Counted from the first letter of the stretch, positions 49,946 through 59,562 are shown. The stretch is DNA of 64,000 bases from CADEDV01 sp048498035 (GCA_048498035.1 JBEHYT010000007.1:124001-188000); one strand, 5' to 3'. Notes: generated by a model not told the origin, from the sequence alone. Program-made: numbers and translations.

Positions 49946-50632
49946 ATGCGCTTTTTTCACCCTCGTTTTCAAGTTTTGTTCCTTGCTTTTGCATTGGGAA
50001 GCAGCGTTGTATCCTTTGCGCAGGATGCACCAGCATCTTCTATGTCCTCTCCAATTCCATCGGTAGAACAGCGGTCTAAGAACTGGGGGAAAAATGACAC
50101 CATTGTTGTGGATGCCATTTGGTATGAGAATGAATTGCTTCCTTACAAAGAACTGCCAATGGCCTGGGTGGGGAACATGAAAGACCGGAAGCTGAATAAA
50201 TATATTGAAGAATGGACACGGCTGCGTAATGCCGTATATGTTACTTATCCCTACGCCCGCGTAGCAGGCTATACGATCAACGATATTAATGCAAAGTTGC
50301 AGGGCATTACCTCAAAAAAAGAGCGCAAGGCCATTATTAAATCCCGCGAGAAAGAACTGAAGAAGCAATTCTCGGAACCGCTGTCGAATCTTTCTGTGTA
50401 CCAGGGACGGGTACTGATGAAACTGATTAACCGGCAAACCGGCAATAACTGCTATGAGATTATCAAGGAGTACAAGGGCGGGCTTGATGCGCGGCTGTAC
50501 CAGACCGTAGCTTTTTTTGTAGGTGGAAATCTGAAACAGGATTATGACCTGGGCGACAAGACCGACCGGCAGATCGAAAACTTTGTGCGTGAAATTGACG
50601 GAGTTTGGTATAACAATCCCTATCGCAAATAA
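49946..50632 (+). CDS. DUF4294 exported protein
   Basis: A 228-residue protein with a signal peptide (MRFFHPRFQVLFLAFALGSS to FAQ) and the DUF4294 core: YENELLPYKELPMAWV, LRNAVYVTYPYARVAG, LKKQFSEPLSNLSVYQGRV split by a loop, and the C-terminal FVREIDGVWYNNPYRK. The family is restricted to Bacteroidota and its function is unknown. The start at 49946 begins the signal peptide; an ATG-less extension to 49910 is not needed. Confidence 0.85.
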   Translation: MRFFHPRFQVLFLAFALGSSVVSFAQDAPASSMSSPIPSVEQRSKNWGKNDTIVVDAIWYENELLPYKELPMAWVGNMKDRKLNKYIEEWTRLRNAVYVTYPYARVAGYTINDINAKLQGITSKKERKAIIKSREKELKKQFSEPLSNLSVYQGRVLMKLINRQTGNNCYEIIKEYKGGLDARLYQTVAFFVGGNLKQDYDLGDKTDRQIENFVREIDGVWYNNPYRK

Positions 50633-50673
50633 TCTTGCGATAACAGCACCCCTCTATTTTGTAAATTGCAGCC

Positions 50674-51417
50674 ATGAAACTGGATATACTGGCTATTGGT
50701 GTACATCCTGACGATGTGGAACTTGGTTGTTCCGGCACCCTCATCAACGAACTAAAACGCGGAAAAAAAGCGGGCATACTGGATCTTACCCAAGGTGAAT
50801 TAGGCACCCGTGGTACTGCCGAAACGAGATACCATGAAGCTGCAAAAGCAGCAGAAATCATTGGCGTACAGGTTCGGGAAAACCTGAAAATGCGGGATGG
50901 ATTTTTCCGGAATGATGAACAACACCAGTTGCAACTGATTGCCGCCATCCGGCATTACCAGCCGGATATCGTGATTGCAAATGTGCTGCACGACCGCCAC
51001 CCGGATCATGGGCGCGCAGGGCAATTGATTGCAGACGCCTGTTTTTTATCCGGGCTTGTAAAAATTGAAACGTTTAGCAGCAATGGAGAGCGCCAGGCAA
51101 AATGGCGACCGAGTTATGTGCTGCATTACCTGCAGGACTGGTATCATGAGCCGGATCTCCTGATTGATATCAGCGATGTATTTGAACAACGGATGCGATC
51201 CATTGAAGCCTACAGCACCCAGTTTCACACGAGTGGTGATGCGGGTGCCACGGAAGGACCACAAACCTATATTTCCACACCGGATTTCCTGGATAGCGTT
51301 ATCGCTCGTGCGCGGATGCTTGGCAAACGTATTGGCGTGAAATACGCTGAAGGTTTTATATCAGAGAAAAAGATCGGAATTCGCAGCCTGGATGCGCTGA
51401 TTCAGAACGAAACCTGA
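50674..51417 (+). CDS. bshB1: Bacillithiol biosynthesis deacetylase BshB1
   Basis: A 247-residue zinc-dependent LmbE-type deacetylase that removes acetyl from GlcNAc-malate. Metal and catalytic motifs are GVHPDDVELG (9-18) and DRHPDHGRAG (near 109-118). BshB1 marks include DLTQGELGTRGTAE and FHTSGDAGATEGPQTYIST. bshA and bshC are not in the window. A YfiT-like transferase at 60122 fits a bacillithiol-using cell. Confidence 0.92.
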   Translation: MKLDILAIGVHPDDVELGCSGTLINELKRGKKAGILDLTQGELGTRGTAETRYHEAAKAAEIIGVQVRENLKMRDGFFRNDEQHQLQLIAAIRHYQPDIVIANVLHDRHPDHGRAGQLIADACFLSGLVKIETFSSNGERQAKWRPSYVLHYLQDWYHEPDLLIDISDVFEQRMRSIEAYSTQFHTSGDAGATEGPQTYISTPDFLDSVIARARMLGKRIGVKYAEGFISEKKIGIRSLDALIQNET

Positions 51418-51524
51418 GGCCTGCCTTTATTTTAACATTTCTTTCACGCAGCTGCCGCTTTGCTTGATCAGGGTTTAGTTTTCACCATTTTTGCCACGCC
51501 GCGGCATATCTGTAAACTATTGTG

Positions 51525-51532
51525 TAATTTTG
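51525..51532 (+). promoter_or_regulatory. Minus-7 box for the desaturase gene
   Basis: TAATTTTG fits TAnnTTTG and lies 26 bases before the ATG; no clear minus-33 element at the expected distance. Confidence 0.45.
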
Positions 51533-51557
51533 CGTCCAGAATTGAAAATCAATTAGA

Positions 51558-52625
51558 ATGAACTTACCGAAGTTTGCAAGTACCCCCCATTCCTTTCATG
51601 CCGAATTGAAAAAACGAATTGCTGCCTATTTTGAGGAACTGGGCTCTGCAACTACCGGCAATTACAAGTTGTTTGTAAAGGCAATTGTGTTGATGGCGGG
51701 ATTCCTGCTGGTGTACACACACCTGGTTTTTTTCACGCCAACCACCTGGGTGGCGTTGATTGAGTGTGTGGTACTGGGCGGGCTGACTGCGGCAATTGGG
51801 TTCAACGTAATGCACGATGGCGCTCACGGCAGTTTTAGCCGGTACGCCTGGGTCAATAACCTCGCGGGGTTATCGCTCAATTTCCTGGGCGCAAACCTGT
51901 TTATGTGGAAGGCGAAACACAACATCATCCACCATGCTTATACCAATATCGATGGTGTGGATGATGATATCGAAGCCCGTCCTTTCCTGCGTCTCTGCGA
52001 ATCACAGAAATATCATAAGATGCACCGATACCAGCACTGGTATTTCTGGATAGCTTATTCCCTGCTGTATTTGGTGTGGATTTTTGTGAACGACTACAAA
52101 AAATATTTCACAGGTCGAATCGGTAATGTACCGCTGAAGAAAATGAAACTGAAAGACCACCTGTCGTTCTGGGGTTTTAAGTTATTGCATGCATTCGTCT
52201 TTATCGGACTCCCGATCTACTTCATCGGTTTTGCCGACTGGCTGGTAGGTTTCCTGGCCTATGGTTTATTTGCCGGGTTTGTTCTTTCAGTTGTTTTCCA
52301 ACTGGCACACACCGTAGAGCATACACATTTTCCCACGGCCAACGCGGAAACAGGAAAAATGGAAGACGAATGGGCTGTTCACCAGTTAAAAACCACCGCT
52401 AATTTTGCAACACGCAACCGGTTCTTATCCTGGTGGATTGGCGGCCTGAACTTCCAGATTGAGCACCACCTGTTTCCCAAAATTTCGCATATTCATTATT
52501 CGGCTATCAGTAAGATCATCCGCAATGCCTGTGGTGAATTTGGTATCCCCTATATTGAATACCCGAAGATGCGCCTGGCTTTTGTATCCCATGTGCAATA
52601 CCTTCGGCAGCTTAGTCGCGGCTAA
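51558..52625 (+). CDS. Membrane fatty-acid desaturase
   Basis: A 355-residue membrane di-iron enzyme. Three histidine boxes are intact: HDGAH (86-90), HNIIHH (121-126) and QIEHH (300-304), the last with Gln as in front-end or acyl-lipid desaturases. Hydrophobic pairs lie at about 37-60/65-84 and 200-250. No cytochrome b5 domain is fused, so an external ferredoxin or b5-like donor is needed. It presumably tunes membrane lipid fluidity; the position of the double bond is not known. Confidence 0.9.
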   Translation: MNLPKFASTPHSFHAELKKRIAAYFEELGSATTGNYKLFVKAIVLMAGFLLVYTHLVFFTPTTWVALIECVVLGGLTAAIGFNVMHDGAHGSFSRYAWVNNLAGLSLNFLGANLFMWKAKHNIIHHAYTNIDGVDDDIEARPFLRLCESQKYHKMHRYQHWYFWIAYSLLYLVWIFVNDYKKYFTGRIGNVPLKKMKLKDHLSFWGFKLLHAFVFIGLPIYFIGFADWLVGFLAYGLFAGFVLSVVFQLAHTVEHTHFPTANAETGKMEDEWAVHQLKTTANFATRNRFLSWWIGGLNFQIEHHLFPKISHIHYSAISKIIRNACGEFGIPYIEYPKMRLAFVSHVQYLRQLSRG

Positions 52626-52626
52626 T

Positions 52627-53205
52627 CTATTTTTTACGGAGAATGATAAACAGCTCGCTGCCCGCACGTGGCGCAATGGAGTTGTAACAGGGATCCATGG
52701 CTTCAATTGTAAAATAACGATTGAATAAATCCCGGTATTGCTGCTCGAGTCCGCCAAATGGCGGTCCGCCTTCAAATTCTTTATTGAACAACACACCCAC
52801 CAGTTTCCCCCCGGGTTGCAGCAGGCTATGCATTTTCTCTACATATTGCGGCCGCAGGGCGGGATCAAGTGCGCAAAAAAAGGTCTGCTCCAGGATCAAT
52901 TCGTACTGCCCGTCAAGATCAAAAAAATTACCGTGAATGATTTGTACCGGCTGGCCGGCGAAGCGCTGGCGCAGTTCGCTAACAAGCAGTTCTGAGATGT
53001 CGATGAGGGTGAGGTTGGTAAACCCTGCCTGTAGGGCCCAGCGGGCCTCGTAGGCGTTTCCGCAGCCCGGGATAAGCATTTTTACTGCTTTGTCGGTGCG
53101 TTGCTCCAGGTAGGCCTGTAAGGGCCCTGAGGGGCCTCCCAGGTCCCATTTGGTGCTGCCTTCCCGGTAGCGTTCTGACCAATACTGATCATTGAGTTCC
53201 TGCAT
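52627..53205 (-). CDS. TPMT-like SAM-dependent methyltransferase
   Basis: A 192-residue class I methyltransferase with the thiopurine-methyltransferase layout: YWSERYREGSTKWDLG at the start, SAM-binding VKMLIPGCGNAYEA (about 41-54), LTLIDIS, and EQTFFCALDP in the middle. Such bacterial members methylate small thiols, halides or selenium/tellurium compounds. Substrate unknown. Convergent with the desaturase, one base apart. Confidence 0.88.
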   Translation of the reverse strand: MQELNDQYWSERYREGSTKWDLGGPSGPLQAYLEQRTDKAVKMLIPGCGNAYEARWALQAGFTNLTLIDISELLVSELRQRFAGQPVQIIHGNFFDLDGQYELILEQTFFCALDPALRPQYVEKMHSLLQPGGKLVGVLFNKEFEGGPPFGGLEQQYRDLFNRYFTIEAMDPCYNSIAPRAGSELFIILRKK

Positions 53206-53321
53206 ACCTCTAATTTACAATTATTTATATATATTAGTTGGTGCCTTAGCTGTGCAAACAATCATTTTTTTACCCCGGCATGGGCATGTAACTTGCACCG
53301 TTTTTCAAATCTACGCAAGCT

Positions 53322-54365
53322 ATGGTTGATCTGAGTAGTTACGACCCGAACTGTGTCAGTAATCCGAACAACAATGTGTTTGGCCTTCCAACAACGGAAG
53401 AAACGGCCCGGCTGGTTATTTTGCCTGTGCCCTGGGAGGTAACGGTAAGTTATGGCTCCGGAACTGCCCGCGCCCCGGAAGCGGTGGCCAAGGCAAGCCT
53501 ACAGGTGGACGTATATGACACTGACGCGCCCGACAGTTGGAAACAGGGTTTTTTTATGCGGCATCCTGACCGGAAAGTGATGATGAAAAGTGACTACCTG
53601 CGAAAAGAAGCTGAATTATATATCGATTATATCGCCCGTGGCGAAGAGGTGGAGGCCAACCAGTTTATGACCAAGACTCTCAAGGATGTAAATGAGGGAG
53701 GCGTTTACCTGAACAACTGGGTGTATGAGCAAACAAAGGCGCTGATGGAGCGGGGCAAACTGGTTGGTTTGCTGGGAGGTGATCATAGTACGCCGCTGGG
53801 ATATTTCCGGGCCATTGGAGAGCGCGAAGGCGAGTTTGGCATCCTGCAGATTGATGCCCATTGTGATCTGCGGGCTTCTTATGAAGGCTTTAATTACTCG
53901 CATGCCAGCATCATGTATAATGCACTGAAAGAAATTCCGGAACTCTCCCGGCTGGTACAGGTAGGCATACGCGACTACAGTGAAGGTGAAATGAATTTCC
54001 TGCAGGAGCACCCGGAACGCGTGATCACCTATTTTGACAAAGACATCAAAACGCGGCAGTTTGAAGGTGAAACCTGGAAACAGCTTACGGAAGAAATTGT
54101 ATCAAGATTACCGCAAAAAGTTTTTATCAGTTTTGATATAGACGGGCTGGACCGAAAATTATGTCCCGACACCGGTACGCCGGTACCCGGCGGATTTGAA
54201 ACCGAAGAAGTATTTTACATTTTCCGTAAAGTAATTGAAAGCGGCCGCACCCTGGTGGGTTTTGATCTTAGTGAAGTTGGCATCAGTGAGTCTGACTGGA
54301 ATGCCAATGTGGGAGCGCGCGTGTTATTCAAACTCTGCAGCCTGCTGGTACACAGCAATAGTTAA
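53322..54365 (+). CDS. Arginase/agmatinase/formimidoylglutamase-family hydrolase
   Basis: A 347-residue ureohydrolase. The binuclear manganese ligands are all present: His155 (GGDHS), Asp178, His180 and Asp182 (QIDAHCDLR), Asp272 and Asp274 (SFDIDGLD). The N-terminal 100 residues are longer than in classical agmatinase, an elaboration seen in Bacteroidota members. Substrate may be agmatine, arginine or another guanidino compound. The next gene starts one base after its stop codon. Confidence 0.88.
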   Translation: MVDLSSYDPNCVSNPNNNVFGLPTTEETARLVILPVPWEVTVSYGSGTARAPEAVAKASLQVDVYDTDAPDSWKQGFFMRHPDRKVMMKSDYLRKEAELYIDYIARGEEVEANQFMTKTLKDVNEGGVYLNNWVYEQTKALMERGKLVGLLGGDHSTPLGYFRAIGEREGEFGILQIDAHCDLRASYEGFNYSHASIMYNALKEIPELSRLVQVGIRDYSEGEMNFLQEHPERVITYFDKDIKTRQFEGETWKQLTEEIVSRLPQKVFISFDIDGLDRKLCPDTGTPVPGGFETEEVFYIFRKVIESGRTLVGFDLSEVGISESDWNANVGARVLFKLCSLLVHSNS

Positions 54366-54366
54366 C

Positions 54367-54915
54367 ATGGATCATTACACACTACTGCTTCGCAATGAAA
54401 AAGCCCGGTTTTACCGGTTGATGACCTGGATCACACTGGTGGCAAATGCGGCTATGTTCCTGATGGGACCATTTCTCTTTTCAACACCGGTTGCCAAATG
54501 GAGTAGCCTCGCTTGTGGTGCTATTGTGGCGCTGGCCGTTGTCATTCATTTCAGGCAAACGCGTTATAATCGCGCTGTTCGGTTGCCACTGCTGCCTTTT
54601 TTTGCATTGCTCTCGATCGAATGGTGCATTACCGGCTATTACTGGGTGGCGGTGCTGCCGTTGCTGTTTGCATTTCTTTCGTCGGTGGCCGACCGGAAAT
54701 TTATCGTTACCGTAAATAACTCGGGAGTTGTATATCCTTCATTTCCCGAGCGCCGGATGCGTTGGGAGGAGATCAGCAATATGTTGATCCGGGATGGCCT
54801 GCTGACCATTGATCTTCACAACAACCGTTTTTTTCAGCAATTGCTGGATGAAGAACATAATCCGGTAAATGAGCAGGAATTTAACGAATTTTGCAGGCGG
54901 TTCCTTCGCGCTTAA
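54367..54915 (+). CDS. Membrane protein with a PH-like tail, function unknown
   Basis: A 182-residue protein. Hydrophobic segments lie at about 19-36, 44-61 and 74-106; the C-terminal 70 residues (RKFIVTVNNSGVVYPSFPER, RMRWEEISNMLIRDGLLTID) resemble a bacterial PH-like or DUF304-type domain. No firm family. The start at 54367 follows the agmatinase stop by one base, so the two are coupled; the frame open from 54235 is inside that gene. Confidence 0.72.
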   Translation: MDHYTLLLRNEKARFYRLMTWITLVANAAMFLMGPFLFSTPVAKWSSLACGAIVALAVVIHFRQTRYNRAVRLPLLPFFALLSIEWCITGYYWVAVLPLLFAFLSSVADRKFIVTVNNSGVVYPSFPERRMRWEEISNMLIRDGLLTIDLHNNRFFQQLLDEEHNPVNEQEFNEFCRRFLRA

Positions 54916-54930
54916 AAGACACAGTTTATC

Positions 54931-56232
54931 ATGATGCCGTTACAACAATCCCCGTTCCTGTTGTATTCAGATGGGAATGGAAATATTTTTGAAGATACAT
55001 CGCTGTACGCCGTTGGCCGCAGTGGATGGGACGCGCTGCCTGTTCCGGAAGATGAATGGATTGAACTGCCGGAAGGTGGATCTCTTTATGAATTGCCCGG
55101 CCGCAAGGGAATTGGTATTGACGTGGAAACCGGCGATATGCGATTGTGTGAGAAAGGATGGGCCGTTGCAGCATTTATTCCACCCGCACATACGGGTCTT
55201 TACCTGGCTGCTTATGAAACGGCGCCGGATGCGCCTACGCTCCCGCTGTTTTGTTATACGGCAGCAGCCTGGTTCAACAACCGCTTTTATGTGCCGGCAG
55301 TGCGCATTGAGCAGGACATCCGCCAGGACTGTGCCGGCTATGATACTGACAAGGTAAAAGCAGGTGTTGAACATTTACTGACACACTACCCCCACAACCG
55401 GCTGGTGCAGCATCTCGGGAATAATTGTGCGCTTACGTATCATTGTCCGGCAGCGCGCAACTTTGCATTGGGACGATGGGAATGTCCTATTCCTTCTTCA
55501 CCGGCCTGTAATGCCAACTGTGTAGGTTGTATTTCATTGCAACCGGACGAGGAACCTATTGTAAGCACACAGGACAGGCTGACTTTTAAACCCAGGGTGG
55601 AAGAGATTGTTGAGTTTACGGTGCCGCACCTGGAGCAGGCTCCCTTTCCAATTGTAAGTTTTGGGCAGGGATGTGAAGGAGAGCCATTGCTGATGTGGGA
55701 AACCATCCGCGATTCGATCGTGGAGATTCGCAAGCACACTTCCAAGGGAAGTATCAATATCAACACCAATGGATCAAAACCTGCTGCGGTAAGGGCGCTT
55801 TGCGAAGCCGGGCTTGATTCAATTCGTGTAAGCACCAACTCGGCCCGCCGTGAAGTGTATATGCCGTATTATCGTCCCAATAACTATGATTTTGCGGACA
55901 TCATCGAGAGTTTGAAAGTGGTAAGTTCATTTGGCGGCTGGACCTCCATCAATTATTTTGTATTCCCGGGAATGACAGACAGCGTTGCAGAATATGAAGC
56001 GTTGCGGCAACTGATTCGGGATACGGACCTGAAGATGATTCAATGGCGCAATTTTAATATTGACCCTGACTGGTACCTGGGAAAGATTGGCGTAACGGAT
56101 ACGGGCGAATGTATGGGAATGAAGCAAATGCTTGAATTGCTGCGCGAAGAATTCCCGGCGCTTCGCTTTGGTTATTTCAATCCGCCCATGGAACGGATCA
56201 GGGGCAACTATGAATTGGATTTTGCACATTAA
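54931..56232 (+). CDS. Radical SAM protein of unknown function
   Basis: A 433-residue protein. The N-terminal 185 residues are a separate, unrecognised domain. The radical-SAM cluster motif CNANCVGC gives Cys193, Cys197 and Cys200 (Cx3Cx2C), followed by FGQGCEGEPLLMWETIRD and INTNGSKP as in the standard barrel. No C-terminal SPASM cysteine cluster is visible. Co-transcribed with the agmatinase-family gene and the membrane protein (gaps of 1 and 15 bases), which suggests a shared, uncharacterised pathway. Confidence 0.85.
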   Translation: MMPLQQSPFLLYSDGNGNIFEDTSLYAVGRSGWDALPVPEDEWIELPEGGSLYELPGRKGIGIDVETGDMRLCEKGWAVAAFIPPAHTGLYLAAYETAPDAPTLPLFCYTAAAWFNNRFYVPAVRIEQDIRQDCAGYDTDKVKAGVEHLLTHYPHNRLVQHLGNNCALTYHCPAARNFALGRWECPIPSSPACNANCVGCISLQPDEEPIVSTQDRLTFKPRVEEIVEFTVPHLEQAPFPIVSFGQGCEGEPLLMWETIRDSIVEIRKHTSKGSININTNGSKPAAVRALCEAGLDSIRVSTNSARREVYMPYYRPNNYDFADIIESLKVVSSFGGWTSINYFVFPGMTDSVAEYEALRQLIRDTDLKMIQWRNFNIDPDWYLGKIGVTDTGECMGMKQMLELLREEFPALRFGYFNPPMERIRGNYELDFAH

Positions 56233-56247
56233 TGCCAGGCAAATTTC

Positions 56248-57165
56248 TTGGAAGCAACCAACAAAAATATCCGGGACGGAATGGGGCTGGCTGTATTGGC
56301 GGCACTGGTATGGTCTGGTAATTTCCTGGTAGTAAAAGGTCTTCATCACCAGATAGCGCCGGTGAGCCTTGCATTTTGCCGGTGGGCGGTGGCCAGCCTG
56401 TTGTTATTGCCATTTGCATGGCGATCGCTTCGGCGTGATTTGCCGGTTATTGGGCGTTCTGTTCCTTATTTCCTGTTTACTGCCTTTGTTGGTATTACGC
56501 TTTTTAATACGTTCATCTACATCGGCTCTCAAAATACCACGGCTATCAATGCCGCGCTGGTGAGTACTACCAGTTCCCCCATCATTGCCATTCTACTGGC
56601 AGCCATCTTCCTGGGCGAAAAACTGAGCTGGCAAAAACTGGCTGGTTTGCTTTTTTGTATCCTGGGCGTATTAACACTGCTCTCGCGTGGAAGTATGCAG
56701 GTATTGCTCCATCTTCATTTCAGTAGCGGTGATCTCTGGGTGCTTGCTGCCGGTTTTGTATTTGCGGTATATACCAACCTGGTAAAAAGAAAACCTGCAG
56801 GCATCACCAATCTCAGTTTCCTGTTTGTTATTTTTTTCATCGGCGCTATCCTGTTGTTGCCATTTTTAGGATGGGAACTAAAGCATAGTGAGCCGGTTCA
56901 GTGGAACCTGCAGGTGATAGGGATTATTGGCTACCTGGCGCTGGGGGCGTCTATTTTGGCTTATCTGATCTGGAATAAAGCTATTGCGCGACTGGGTGCG
57001 GGCAGAACGGCGTTGTTTGGCAACCTGATTCCCGCGTTTAGCATTATTGAAGCAATGCTGCTGTTTGGAGAAACGGTAACCTGGGCTCATCTTATTGGCT
57101 TTTTGCTGGTCATTGCAGGACTGCTCATCGCAAACAAAACGAGCCCGTCTGAAACGCCTGCCTGA
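56248..57165 (+). CDS. EamA/DMT-family transporter
   Basis: A 305-residue protein with ten hydrophobic segments arranged as two EamA repeats: first AALVWSGNFLVVKGLHH with TTSSPIIAILLAAIFLGEKLS, second IIGYLALGASILAYLIWNKAI and IIEAMLLFGETV. Exports metabolites or amino acids in other members; cargo unknown. The start is a TTG at 56248; an in-frame ATG at 56281 is a shorter alternative. It follows the radical SAM gene by 15 bases. Confidence 0.87.
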   Translation: MEATNKNIRDGMGLAVLAALVWSGNFLVVKGLHHQIAPVSLAFCRWAVASLLLLPFAWRSLRRDLPVIGRSVPYFLFTAFVGITLFNTFIYIGSQNTTAINAALVSTTSSPIIAILLAAIFLGEKLSWQKLAGLLFCILGVLTLLSRGSMQVLLHLHFSSGDLWVLAAGFVFAVYTNLVKRKPAGITNLSFLFVIFFIGAILLLPFLGWELKHSEPVQWNLQVIGIIGYLALGASILAYLIWNKAIARLGAGRTALFGNLIPAFSIIEAMLLFGETVTWAHLIGFLLVIAGLLIANKTSPSETPA

Positions 57166-57303
57166 GCATTTTCAGCAGCAGCGCAGGTTTTCACGTTTTT
57201 TTTAACATTTCTTAGCAAACGTGGTGTGCAAGTTGTACATCCTTTGCATCGTTAATACACAGATGTGCATAGGTTTCAAAAGGCACTTTCCTGTATAAAA
57301 GCT

Positions 57304-57311
57304 TAGATTTG
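57304..57311 (+). promoter_or_regulatory. Minus-7 box for the tonB-like gene
   Basis: TAGATTTG fits TAnnTTTG. It lies one base before an ATG at 57313 and 19 bases before the ATG at 57331, so only the second can be translated from this promoter. Confidence 0.5.
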
Positions 57312-57330
57312 TATGGTTAACAGTATCACC

Positions 57331-58206
57331 ATGGCTGCATATCCTGAAACAAGGCATTATAGAACCGAAGCCGGCGCAATCACAGCCGGGTTCCTTGTAG
57401 TGCTGTTGTTACTAATGTTTCTTTTAAAATGGAAACTGCCTGACATTCCTAAACAGCCGGAACAGCCCGAAATTTTCGTGGAATTGAATCTTCCTCCGGA
57501 TCCGCCGACCGTAACGGCAGGTGGCGGCGGTGGTGGTGGCAACCCGGTGGAGGCGCCTGGCAAAGCTGGTGTAGCACCGGAAACGCCGCCTGATGCGGGT
57601 GTTAACGAGGATTCAAAGGACATTGAGACGAACGACAAAAGTGATCTGCCTCCTGTTCCAAAAACAACTAACCCCAAGCCTGCAGACAAGGTTGTTCCCA
57701 ATACATCGCCGGTAAAAACACCTCCCAAGGATCCGGTTGAAACACCTGCGCCACGGGTGCCAAGAACAATTTATAAAGGGAATACGACCAGTGGCACGGG
57801 CCAGGGCGGCAATGAGGCATCTACTTACCAGCGTAACGGTGGCAGTGGTACGGGCAACGGTGTGGGCAATGGCAGCGGAAACGGTGGCGGTACAGGTGGC
57901 GGCACGGGCGGCGGTAATGGAACGGGAGCCGGTACGGGCAATGGCCCAAAACGCATTAGTGGTAACCGCAATGTGATCAACCCGCGGCCGATGGATGCGG
58001 GTGAAAACCTGCAGGGTAAAGTGCGGGCAGAAATCAGTGTGTCGCCAGATGGCGTTGGCACTTTTATACGTGCAGTGCAGGGCTCCCGATATTTTAGCGG
58101 CCCGGCGATTGATATTGTTAAGGACTGGCTTCGGAAAAACCGGTTTAATAAAGCCAGCGATCAATCAACCGTTGTTTACGAATTCAACTTTATCCTGGGC
58201 GGTTAG
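57331..58206 (+). CDS. TonB-like energy transducer, glycine-rich linker
   Basis: A protein of about 291 residues. One N-terminal membrane anchor (about 13-32), a proline-rich segment (LPDIPKQPEQPEIFVELNLP and later PPKDPVETPAPRVP), then a glycine/threonine/asparagine-rich repeat (about 153-205) and a C-terminal TonB-like domain (about 212-291) with GKVRAEISVSPDGVGTFI. It may power outer-membrane receptors such as the one at 13367. ExbB/ExbD genes are not adjacent. Start chosen from the promoter box; 57313 is the alternative. Confidence 0.78.
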   Translation: MAAYPETRHYRTEAGAITAGFLVVLLLLMFLLKWKLPDIPKQPEQPEIFVELNLPPDPPTVTAGGGGGGGNPVEAPGKAGVAPETPPDAGVNEDSKDIETNDKSDLPPVPKTTNPKPADKVVPNTSPVKTPPKDPVETPAPRVPRTIYKGNTTSGTGQGGNEASTYQRNGGSGTGNGVGNGSGNGGGTGGGTGGGNGTGAGTGNGPKRISGNRNVINPRPMDAGENLQGKVRAEISVSPDGVGTFIRAVQGSRYFSGPAIDIVKDWLRKNRFNKASDQSTVVYEFNFILGG

Positions 58207-58245
58207 TGTATAAAGATCGCCCTGTTGTTGGCTAACTGCTTGATC

Positions 58246-59562
58246 ATGGATTATAACCAAACGCTCGACTATCTCTATACGCGTCTGCCCATGTTTAGCC
58301 GTATTGGTGCGGCTGCGTACAAAGCAGATCTTGTTAACACCCATGCCATTTGTGATTTTCTCGGTAATCCCGAACGAAAATTTAAGAGCATTCATATCGC
58401 GGGTACCAATGGAAAAGGATCCACCAGCCACATGCTGGCGTCTATTCTTCAAAAAGCAGGGTATAAAACAGGGCTTTACACCTCCCCACACCTTAGAGAT
58501 TTCAGGGAACGTATCCGCATCAATGGAGAAATGATCCGGAAAGATTTCGTGGTTGATTTTACCGAACGTACCCGGCAACTGGCGGAAAAGCTGGAACCGA
58601 GCTTTTTTGAACTTACCGTAGGGATGGCCTTCGATTACTTTGCGCACGAATCGGTAGATATTGCCATTCTTGAAACGGGGCTTGGTGGCCGCCTGGACAG
58701 CACAAACGTGGTGATACCGGAAGTAGCCGTTATTACCAATATCAGTTGGGATCACATGCAATTGCTGGGAGATTCACTCGAAAAAATTGCAGCGGAAAAA
58801 GCCGGTATCATTAAAAAAGGCATCCCGGTGGTGGTGGGTGAAGTAGTGCCGGAAACAACCCCGATTTTTGAAGAAAAAGCAGCGCAGCTCCATGCGCCGT
58901 TGGCCATTGCTGCTGAACAGCGACAGGCTACCGACTGGCATTGGAATCACCAGCACCTGGTAGTGGAAGTAGCTACACAACACCAGGTAGATCATAAAGT
59001 ATACGAACTGGATTTGGGCGGTGTATACCAGGTAAAAAACCTGCTCACTGTTTTGGAAGTTTGTTCGCAATTAAAAGCGGCGGGTTGGAAAATTCCCGAC
59101 GATGCGATACATGAAGGATTACGAACAGTAAGGAAAACGACGGGTTTACACGGACGTTGGGAAACAGTGCACTCCCAGCCTGCCGTAATCCTGGACGTGG
59201 CACATAATGAAGATGGGATCAGGAACCTGGTGCAGCAAATTGAACTAACCGATCACCGCGAGTTGCATATTATTTTTGGAATGGTGAAAGATAAGGACGG
59301 AAGCGCGGCGCTGGCGCTTTTGCCCAAACATGCGCGTTATTATTTTACAAAGGCCAATCTGCCAAGAGCGCTGGATGAAGTGGAACTGCAACAAATGGCG
59401 GCCGAGGCAGGTTTGAATGGATTAACCTACGCAGATGTAAATACTGCCTTGCAGGCGGCCCTTCAACAGGCGGCTGCCGACGATCTTATTTTGGTATGCG
59501 GAAGTGTATTCCTGGTGGGTGAAGTGGATGAAGGGATGCTGGCTTCCTGGAAGACAAGCTAA
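58246..59562 (+). CDS. folC: Folylpolyglutamate synthase/dihydrofolate synthase
   Basis: A 438-residue Mur-ligase-family enzyme that adds glutamate to dihydropteroate or folates. The ATP loop is IAGTNGKGSTSHML (about 49-62); other marks are TGLYTSPHLRDFRERI, ILETGLGGRLDSTNV and VILDVAHNEDGIRN. Start at 58246 matches where the family begins; an ATG at 58225 adds seven residues. It follows tonB by 39 bases. Confidence 0.94.
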   Translation: MDYNQTLDYLYTRLPMFSRIGAAAYKADLVNTHAICDFLGNPERKFKSIHIAGTNGKGSTSHMLASILQKAGYKTGLYTSPHLRDFRERIRINGEMIRKDFVVDFTERTRQLAEKLEPSFFELTVGMAFDYFAHESVDIAILETGLGGRLDSTNVVIPEVAVITNISWDHMQLLGDSLEKIAAEKAGIIKKGIPVVVGEVVPETTPIFEEKAAQLHAPLAIAAEQRQATDWHWNHQHLVVEVATQHQVDHKVYELDLGGVYQVKNLLTVLEVCSQLKAAGWKIPDDAIHEGLRTVRKTTGLHGRWETVHSQPAVILDVAHNEDGIRNLVQQIELTDHRELHIIFGMVKDKDGSAALALLPKHARYYFTKANLPRALDEVELQQMAAEAGLNGLTYADVNTALQAALQQAAADDLILVCGSVFLVGEVDEGMLASWKTS

